The notes beneath the pieces were generated by a model. That model was not told where the DNA came from. It did no database searches and saw nothing but the letters and a program-made list of their open reading frames with translations. A program made the translations under genes and the position numbers. Of a stretch of 64,000 nucleotides of DNA, positions 58,766 through 64,000 are shown piece by piece. The stretch's first letter is position 1; each line of letters begins with the position of its first letter. The stretch is from Duganella sp. CF517 (GTDB lineage: Bacteria > Pseudomonadota > Gammaproteobacteria > Burkholderiales > Burkholderiaceae_D): NCBI RefSeq assembly GCF_900110275.1, contig NZ_FODC01000003.1:434001-498000 (forward strand). The letters run 5' to 3'.

Positions 58766-58779
58766 GCTTATTTATAAGC
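58766..58779. repeat. inverted repeat in the divergent exopolysaccharide promoter
   Basis: GCTTAT and ATAAGC form a perfect 6-base inverted repeat with a two-base gap, inside an AT-rich stretch 20-30 bases before the sigma-54-like site. Position and symmetry fit a regulator-binding site, but the binder is unknown. Confidence 0.4.
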
Positions 58780-58800
58780 AAAAATGACAACGGTTTGTTA

Positions 58801-58816
58801 AGGCAGGCACGTTGCC
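58801..58816 (+). promoter_or_regulatory. sigma-54-like (-24/-12) promoter ahead of the flippase gene
   Basis: AGGCAGGCACGTTGCC has GG at 58802-58803 and GC at 58814-58815 with exactly ten bases between, and keeps GGCA and TTGC of the TGGCACG-N4-TTGCA consensus. Transcription would begin about 20 bases before the ATG at 58848. Because PrsR, encoded 7 kb away, is a sigma-54 activator, this is a plausible target. Read by eye only. Confidence 0.5.
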
Positions 58817-58847
58817 GCAGGCATCTCCAAACAGGGTTCAGCGCCGC

Positions 58848-60302
58848 ATGACGCACATTAACGAACGCATGGCCACCGGCATAGTCTGGATGATCACCGC
58901 GCGCCTGGTCGATCGCGGCATCGGCATGGTCAGCACCTTGCTGCTGGCGCGCCTGCTGGCGCCGGACGATTTCGGCCTGGTGGCGATGGCCACCGCCATC
59001 GGCGGCCTGCTCGACGTGCTCGGCGCATTCAGCTTCGACCTGGCGCTGATCCAAAAAAAGAACGCCGAGCGCCGCCACTACGACACCGTCTGGACCCTGA
59101 ACGTCATCTTCGGGCTGTTCTGCGCCGCCGCGCTGGTGGCGCTGGCGCACCCGGCGGCGCTGTTCTACGACGAGCCGCGCCTGGTCGGCGTGATGTGGGT
59201 GCTGTCGCTGATGTACCTGGTCAACGCCTTCGGCAATGTCGGCGTGGTCAACTTCCGCAAGGAGCTCGACTTCCGCCAGGAGTTCAACTTCATCATGGTG
59301 CGCCGGGTCGGCACCTTCGTCGTCACCATCGGCGCCGCGCTGATCCTGCATTCCTACTGGGCGCTGTTGCTGGGCATGTGCCTGGGGCGCGCCATCACCG
59401 TGGCGATGAGCTACGCGATGAACGACTACCGGCCCCGCTTCGGCCTGGGGGCGTTGCGCGAGCTGTTCCACTTCTCGAAATGGATGCTGCTCAATAACGC
59501 GCTCGGTTTCCTGCGCCACGACGGCTGCACCTTCATCATCGGCCGCTACTTCGGCGCCGCCGGGCTGGGCGTGTACACGGTATCGTACGAAATTTCCAAC
59601 CTGCCGTCGACCGAGCTGGTGGCGCCGATCAACCGGGTCACCTTTCCCGGCTTTTCCAAGATGGCCGACACCGCGCAGATCTCGGCCTCGTACTTCCGTC
59701 TGCTGGGCATGATCACCTTGCTGATCCTGCCGGTAGGCATCGGCATCGCCTGCGTCGCCGAGCCGTTGGTGCAGGCCATGCTGGGCGACAAATGGCACCA
59801 GGCCGTGCCGCTGATCGCCATCCTCGCCATCAGCGGCGCCATCACCGCCACCCAGACCAACAACGCCTCGGTGTGGCTGGCGCTGGGACGTCCGCACGAG
59901 GTCGCCATCGTGCAGACCTGTTACCTGTTGATCCTGTTCCCGGCGCTGTTTTTCTTCATGCGCCGCTACGGCATCGTCGGCGCCGGCTACGCCTACCTGA
60001 GTGCCCAATTGCTGGACGTGGTGCTGGAAATGAGCGCGACCAAACGGCTGCTCAAGTTCGGCTGGGGCGAGGTGCTGCGCACCGTCTGGCGCCCGGTGAT
60101 CGGCGTCACCGTGATGGCGATGGCGGTGGCACAGCTCGACGCGCGCCTGGCCGGTTTCAATCCATGGCTGCGGCTGTTGACGGATTCGGCGACCGGCGCG
60201 CTGGTGTACGTCTCGACCGTGTTCGCGCTGTGGTTCGTCAGCGCCCGCCCGCAAGGCGCCGAGCGCTTCTGCCTGCGCCGCCTGAAAGTGCTGCCGGCAT
60301 GA
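58848..60302 (+). CDS. Wzx-type oligosaccharide flippase (MOP superfamily)
   Basis: A ~484-residue inner-membrane protein with 12-14 helices. The N-terminus (ITARLVDRGIGMVSTLLLAR, then LLAPDDFGLVAMATAIGGL) and the mid-protein block RYFGAAGLGVYTVSYEISNL and LPSTELVAPINRVTFPGFSK are typical of WzxC/PST-family exporters, which flip lipid-linked repeat units. The ATG at 58848 follows only a weak ribosome site; a TTG at 58812 would precede the proposed transcription start. Its stop overlaps the next glycosyltransferase start. Confidence 0.9.
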   Translation: MTHINERMATGIVWMITARLVDRGIGMVSTLLLARLLAPDDFGLVAMATAIGGLLDVLGAFSFDLALIQKKNAERRHYDTVWTLNVIFGLFCAAALVALAHPAALFYDEPRLVGVMWVLSLMYLVNAFGNVGVVNFRKELDFRQEFNFIMVRRVGTFVVTIGAALILHSYWALLLGMCLGRAITVAMSYAMNDYRPRFGLGALRELFHFSKWMLLNNALGFLRHDGCTFIIGRYFGAAGLGVYTVSYEISNLPSTELVAPINRVTFPGFSKMADTAQISASYFRLLGMITLLILPVGIGIACVAEPLVQAMLGDKWHQAVPLIAILAISGAITATQTNNASVWLALGRPHEVAIVQTCYLLILFPALFFFMRRYGIVGAGYAYLSAQLLDVVLEMSATKRLLKFGWGEVLRTVWRPVIGVTVMAMAVAQLDARLAGFNPWLRLLTDSATGALVYVSTVFALWFVSARPQGAERFCLRRLKVLPA

Positions 60303-61258
60303 AGCACGACGCCCTGCTCGAAGCGACGCGTCCGCCGGCGAGCGCTCAGGGGCGGCCGCAAGTGACGGTGATCGTGCCGACCACGGCCCAGCTGTCGCGC
60401 CGCATGGAGATCGGACGCTGCCTCGATTCGATCCGCGCCTCGTCGACGCGGCCGGTGCAAATCATCGTCGTGGTCAACGGCCAGCGCTACGACGAGGGCG
60501 TGTGCGACTGGTTGCGCGCGCAAACCGACGTGCGCTACGCCTATGTGGAGTTGCCGTCGGCGCCGAACGCCGTCTGGGAAGGCCGCCTGATGGTCGACAC
60601 GCCCTACTTCTCGATGATCGACGACGACGACGAATACCTGCCCGGCGCTACCGACCTGAAACTGGCCGCGCTGCGCGCCCAGCCGCAGGCCGACCTGGTC
60701 GTGACCAACGCCTACCGCCGCTTCGAGGGCGTCGATGCGCTGCTGTACAACCATCTGGCGCAGGTGCGGCGCGAACCGCTGGCGATGCTGTTCGAAGCCA
60801 ACTGGCTGACCAACGGCAACGCCCTGTACCGCACCGACAGCGTCGGCCCCGCCTACTTCGCCGACTACCAGCCGTACGCCGAGTGGACCTGGCTGGCGTT
60901 CAAGCTCAGCCTGGACGGCAAGCAGGTCGCGACCATCGAGCAGCCGACCTTCCGCGTGCACGTGACGGGCGGCTCGCTGTCGCAATCGGACGCCTATTTC
61001 GAGTTCTACCTGTCGCTGTACCAGCAGATGCTGGCGGCCGGGCCGCCGCCGGCGATCGAACGGCGCATCCGGCGCCATCTGTCCGGCGCCCAGCACGACC
61101 ACTCGGTGCGCGCGCTGGCGCGCGGGCGCTGGCGCGAGGCGCTCGGCTGGCACTGGCGCAGCCTGCGCCAGCCCGGCGGCCTGCAATACCTGAGCTACAG
61201 CCGTCATTTCCTGCTGCATTTCCTGCGCCTGCCGCCGCGCACACCGAGGACGCCATGA
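60299..61258 (+). CDS. family 2 glycosyltransferase
   Basis: A 319-residue GT2 enzyme. VTVIVPTTAQLSRRMEIGRC starts the nucleotide fold and FSMIDDDDEYLPGATDLK carries the acidic DxD-type motif. LTNGNALYRTDSVGP is a further family-like block, and the C-terminus is basic and helical. The ATG overlaps the flippase stop (ATGA), and its own stop overlaps the methyltransferase start, so these genes are translated as a set. Sugar specificity unknown. Confidence 0.87.
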   Translation: MKHDALLEATRPPASAQGRPQVTVIVPTTAQLSRRMEIGRCLDSIRASSTRPVQIIVVVNGQRYDEGVCDWLRAQTDVRYAYVELPSAPNAVWEGRLMVDTPYFSMIDDDDEYLPGATDLKLAALRAQPQADLVVTNAYRRFEGVDALLYNHLAQVRREPLAMLFEANWLTNGNALYRTDSVGPAYFADYQPYAEWTWLAFKLSLDGKQVATIEQPTFRVHVTGGSLSQSDAYFEFYLSLYQQMLAAGPPPAIERRIRRHLSGAQHDHSVRALARGRWREALGWHWRSLRQPGGLQYLSYSRHFLLHFLRLPPRTPRTP

Positions 61259-62037
61259 ATGCCACCACCGCCACGAACGCCACGAACGACGATAGCGAAC
61301 CGAAGGCGACCGTGCTGGTCGACCACTACCGCGCCACCGCCGTTAGCGAAAAGAGCCACGTGGCCTACCAGGGCTTGCCGATCCACGCGCTGCCCGGCCT
61401 GCATGAATACGCGTTCGACCAGTTCAGCCGCCACGCCGCGCCCGGCGCCAGCGTGCTCGAGCTGGCCGCCGGCAGCGGCGCCATGAGCCGGCGCCTGGCC
61501 GACGCCGGCTACCGGGTCACCGCCACCGACTACGTGCGCGAGAACTTCCGCCTGCACGGCGCGATCCCCTTCTTCACGTGCGACCTGAACCAGAACTTTT
61601 CCGACGGCCGCGCCGCCAGCGAAGACCACATCTGCGCGCTGGAGATCATCGAACACCTGGAGAACCCGCGCCACTTCGCGCGCCAATGCTTCCAGGTGCT
61701 CAGGCCGGGCGGCACCCTGCTGCTGTCCACGCCCAACCTCGACACCGCCGCCTCGATCGCCATGTTCATGCGCGACCTGTCGTTCCAGTGGTTCGCCGAG
61801 GACGACTACGCGCGCGACGGCCACATCACGCCGCTGACCCAGTGGCAATTGAACAAGTGTTTCACCGAGGCGGGCTTCACGACCGCCTGGGAAGGCTCGG
61901 TCGGCGACCCTTGGGGCCGCGTGCGCGGCTCGCCGCGCCTGTTATACCTGTCGAAGGCGATCGCGCTGCTGATGCGGCGGCCGGCGCCGCTGCGCAACCA
62001 GATTTACGTCGCGCTGCTGCGCAAGCCCGCCGCCTGA
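61255..62037 (+). CDS. SAM-dependent methyltransferase in exopolysaccharide operon
   Basis: A 260-residue class I methyltransferase (Methyltransf_11-like). Motif I is VLELAAGSGAMSRRLAD, followed by VTATDYV, with ALEIIEHLENPRHFA and LRPGGTLLLSTPN as motifs II and III. The first ~20 residues are a low-complexity Thr/Asn/Ala stretch. It overlaps the preceding glycosyltransferase (ATGA) and lies seven bases before the next. It may methylate a sugar of the repeat unit; the target is inferred. Confidence 0.87.
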   Translation: MNATTATNATNDDSEPKATVLVDHYRATAVSEKSHVAYQGLPIHALPGLHEYAFDQFSRHAAPGASVLELAAGSGAMSRRLADAGYRVTATDYVRENFRLHGAIPFFTCDLNQNFSDGRAASEDHICALEIIEHLENPRHFARQCFQVLRPGGTLLLSTPNLDTAASIAMFMRDLSFQWFAEDDYARDGHITPLTQWQLNKCFTEAGFTTAWEGSVGDPWGRVRGSPRLLYLSKAIALLMRRPAPLRNQIYVALLRKPAA

Positions 62038-62044
62038 GGCCGAC

Positions 62045-63001
62045 ATGACAGTGTGCGTGGTTATTCCCGCGTATAACGCCGCCGGCTACGTGACCGAGGC
62101 GCTCGACAGCGTGGTCGGCCAGAGCGCGCCGCCGGACCAGGTGGTGGTGGTCGACGACGGCTCGCGCGACGACACCGCGCGCGTGGTGCGCGACTGGATC
62201 GCCGCCCACCCGGCCTGCGGCGCGCGGCTGGTCGAGCAAGCCAACGGCGGCATTCCGGTGGCCCGCAACGCCGGCATCCGCGCCGGCGGCGGCGACTGGA
62301 TCGCGCTGCTCGACGCCGACGACGTCTGGGAGCCGGACCATCTGGCCGCGTTGCGCGCGGCGCTGGAGGCGGCGCCGGACGCGGTGGCCGCCTATGGCGC
62401 CGGGCGGCTGCTGGTCGACGGCGAGGTCCAGCCGCGCCTCTACGATGATTTTTGGGACAACCCTTCGCGCCGCCACGGCCGGCCGATCGACGGCACCGAA
62501 TGCCTGCGGATCGACGGCGCCGCGCTGTCGCGCCTCATCCACGGCAACTTCATCAAGCCGTCGAGCCTGTGCTTTTCGCGCGCGGCGGCGCTGGCCGTCG
62601 GGCTGTTCGACGAGGGATTAAAGGTCAGCGAGGACCGCGAGTTCCTGATCCGCTTGCTGCTCAGCGGCGACTTCGTCTACACGCCCGCGCCGATCACGCG
62701 CTACCGCTGGCACGACGACAACGCCTCCAGCCACAAAAACAGCCGCCGCAACATGGAATACGCGCTGCGCGCGCTGCACCGCATCGGCCACCACAGCGCC
62801 GCTTTCGATGCGCCGCAGCGCAGCGCCTTCCGCCACGAAACCCGGATCGCGATCCGCGACTACCTGTACACCTGCGCGCGCGACGGCTGGCGCCACTATG
62901 CCGGCGGATTGCGGCTGGTCGCTTCGCTGTACGGCGCGCCGCGCATGCTAAGCGGCGTCAGCGCCAAACACGTGGCGCGCAGCCTTTGGCGTGCGGCTTG
63001 A
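62045..63001 (+). CDS. family 2 glycosyltransferase
   Basis: A 318-residue GT2 enzyme with VCVVIPAYNAAGYVTEALDS, VVVDDGSRDDT and the DxD motif ALLDADDVWEPDHL. VSEDREFLIRLL lies where the catalytic base is expected. The C-terminal ~60 residues (HETRIAIRDYLYTCARDGW ...) resemble a broken copy ~190 bases downstream. Last intact gene of the flippase operon. Confidence 0.88.
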   Translation: MTVCVVIPAYNAAGYVTEALDSVVGQSAPPDQVVVVDDGSRDDTARVVRDWIAAHPACGARLVEQANGGIPVARNAGIRAGGGDWIALLDADDVWEPDHLAALRAALEAAPDAVAAYGAGRLLVDGEVQPRLYDDFWDNPSRRHGRPIDGTECLRIDGAALSRLIHGNFIKPSSLCFSRAAALAVGLFDEGLKVSEDREFLIRLLLSGDFVYTPAPITRYRWHDDNASSHKNSRRNMEYALRALHRIGHHSAAFDAPQRSAFRHETRIAIRDYLYTCARDGWRHYAGGLRLVASLYGAPRMLSGVSAKHVARSLWRAA

Positions 63002-63187
63002 CCCGCCATTCTTTTTCCGGCGCTTGTCCCATGAAAGCGATTTCGTATATACTCCAAAATGCAATCGCGCAATACCGCTGGAATTCCGACAACGCTTCAG
63101 TCTGCTTCCGGACGGGCGCGACATGCAAATCCCGCTGCGCCGCAGCATGAGCGCTAGCGGAATCAGGCTTTAGTTTTTCCGCAACAA
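63002..63187. other. intergenic stretch after the glycosyltransferase operon
   Basis: No gene that I can support. It contains GCGGAA ... TTCCGC near 63153-63181, a weak stem around a T-rich stretch, and may be part of a decayed gene together with the fragment that follows. Confidence 0.4.
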
Positions 63188-63397
63188 ATGTTGCACACCG
63201 AAACCGCCCAAGCGGTTCGTCAATATCTACATGCCTGCGTGCTGGACGGGTTCCCCGCCCACGCCGCCGGTTGGCGCCTGGTCAGCGCACTGTACAGCAG
63301 CCTGTTCGCTGTGCGGCATCTCAACTCAGGCACGTCGCCCGCAGCTTTGCGCAGGCGACGCGTTAAAAATTCCCAATGGAAATTGCACGCACGATAG
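63188..63397 (+). pseudogene. C-terminal fragment of a second GT2-like glycosyltransferase
   Basis: A 69-residue frame whose first ~45 residues (HTETAQAVRQYLHACVLDGF, then GWRLVSALYSSLF) line up with the C-terminus of the intact upstream glycosyltransferase (HETRIAIRDYLYTCARDGW, then GLRLVASLYGAPR). No catalytic part is present before it, so it is probably the remains of a duplicated or replaced transferase. The last ~20 residues are unrelated. Confidence 0.6.
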
Positions 63398-63464
63398 CTA
63401 TCAGCTTGAAAGCTGGTTGACGTATTCGCGGCTATCATGTTGCGCGTTGCAATATGTTAAATCT

Positions 63465-63489
63465 GCCGAACGGCTAAGTCACGTTCGGC
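63465..63489. repeat. perfect inverted repeat before the FeeM-like gene
   Basis: GCCGAACG (63465-63472) and CGTTCGGC (63482-63489) form an 8-base perfect stem with a nine-base spacer, 20 bases before the ATG. It may be an operator or a leader hairpin close to the ribosome site. A smaller hairpin (CAGCTT GA AAGCTG) lies near 63403. Confidence 0.5.
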
Positions 63490-63509
63490 GCGGAATATGG
63501 GAAGTATCG

Positions 63510-64000
63510 ATGAACAAGACCGCAGCAATGCCCCGACCAAATTGCGCCAATCCCCACTACTACGGCCCGGCCATCGTGCCCGATGTGCTGGCCAAGCTGC
63601 CGCCCGGTTGCACCAGCACCGGACCGCTGACCTCCTTCGGCATTCATCTGGCCAACACCGAGGCGGGACGCCAGTCCGCCGCCAGGCTGGTCAACAAGAT
63701 GTACCGCTGGCGCGGCTACGGCGACCAGCACGCGCTGGAGGCCCACCCGCACCACGTGACCTTGACGGCGGCCGAACCCGAGCAACTGCTGGGCACGGTG
63801 ACCTTGCGCACCGATTCGGCCAACGGCATGCTGGCCGACGCCACCTTCAAGGAAGTGATCGACGCCTACCGCCGTTCCGGCGCCAGGGTCTGCGAGGTGA
63901 CCAAACTGGCCATCGATCCGCTGGCCCACCCCAAGCTGGCGCTGGCCACCCTGGTGCACATCATCTATCTGTACGCATACAAGATTTACGCGTGCACCGA
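63510..64000 (+). CDS. FeeM-like / exosortase-associated N-acyltransferase, 3' end cut by window
   Basis: Open from ATG 63510 (GGGAAG upstream) to the window end, 163 codons with no stop. The GNAT-like core shows LLGTVTLRTDSANGMLAD and GARVCEVTKLAIDP, followed by LVHIIYLYAYKIY. These are the hallmarks of FeeM-type N-acyl amino acid synthases and of the related PEP-CTERM/exosortase-associated acyltransferases. Such enzymes join fatty acyl chains from acyl carrier protein to amino acids. Its place at the end of a PrsK/PrsR exopolysaccharide region fits that group. Confidence 0.8.
   Translation, partial: MNKTAAMPRPNCANPHYYGPAIVPDVLAKLPPGCTSTGPLTSFGIHLANTEAGRQSAARLVNKMYRWRGYGDQHALEAHPHHVTLTAAEPEQLLGTVTLRTDSANGMLADATFKEVIDAYRRSGARVCEVTKLAIDPLAHPKLALATLVHIIYLYAYKIYACT

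Noticed and set aside
60502..62037. A 511-codon fusion of glycosyltransferase and methyltransferase
   Set aside because: The first half is the glycosyltransferase in the wrong frame. The methyltransferase has its own ATG at 61255 that overlaps the transferase stop.
63421..63460. A possible sigma-54 site before the FeeM-like gene (TTGCGCGTTGCAAT)
   Set aside because: No GG at the required ten-base spacing before GC.

Overview
The window is GC-rich, densely coded chromosomal DNA of a Gram-negative bacterium. Several features point to Betaproteobacteria of the Oxalobacteraceae type (Massilia, Duganella or Janthinobacterium-like): the PEP-CTERM/exosortase-associated kinase-regulator pair PrsK/PrsR with its sugar transferase, a FeeM-like acyltransferase, large TonB receptors, a mltG-tmk-holB-pilZ-tatD run, and a YgfZ/DUF4936/NRDE group. 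This is inferred from gene content and protein sequence only. I saw no rRNA, tRNA, CRISPR array, phage or intact insertion sequence.

Layout. Bases 1-10529 hold a complete L-rhamnose system. The isomerase (rhaI, cut by the left edge) and a fused rhamnulose-1-phosphate aldolase/lactaldehyde dehydrogenase run leftwards. A DeoR-type regulator, an ABC sugar importer (rhaSTPQ) and rhamnulokinase run rightwards as a tightly overlapping operon. Bases 10562-14772 add a TonB receptor and a GH43 glycosidase, which look like a plant-polysaccharide uptake pair. Bases 14949-18933 encode a cNMP-domain thioredoxin-reductase-like flavoprotein that lacks the CxxC pair, and a patatin/POTRA/barrel autotransporter. 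Bases 18950-21880 are a Pta-like/AckA/FabI operon.

Bases 21986-23352 carry a secreted subtilase whose leader contains a recognisable c-di-GMP-I (GEMM) riboswitch on the minus strand, with a hairpin that covers the Shine-Dalgarno sequence. Bases 24072-27734 are an iron-uptake unit (PepSY membrane protein, small membrane protein, TonB siderophore receptor) with Fur-like boxes. Bases 27829-32346 hold a repeat-built lipoprotein, two tandem HGSNAT-like membrane acyltransferase homologues, a 50-residue lipoprotein and a PagP-like barrel. Bases 32408-38833 hold a stand-alone fusA, OMPLA, small proteins, a PRMT-like methyltransferase, an RsbQ-like hydrolase and the remnant of a RES-type toxin.

Bases 38847-45657 are housekeeping: an mltG-tmk-holB-pilZ-tatD-ankyrin operon, divergent from ygfZ, DUF4936 and NRDE genes. 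Bases 45661-48006 hold a dicarboxylate-type transporter, a small RRM-like protein and a VOC protein. Bases 48028-50034 pair an unexported-looking subtilase with an 87-residue protein that resembles the subtilase's own propeptide-like region.

Bases 50089-64000 are one end of an exopolysaccharide region: prsR, prsK, an EpsB-type sugar transferase, enzymes for a UDP-HexNAcA-type sugar, three GT2 glycosyltransferases, a Wzx-type flippase, a methyltransferase and, cut by the right edge, a FeeM-like acyltransferase. A sigma-54-like site lies ahead of the flippase. The most notable items are the riboswitch-controlled protease, the subtilase with a propeptide-like partner, and the sigma-54-like site near prsR.
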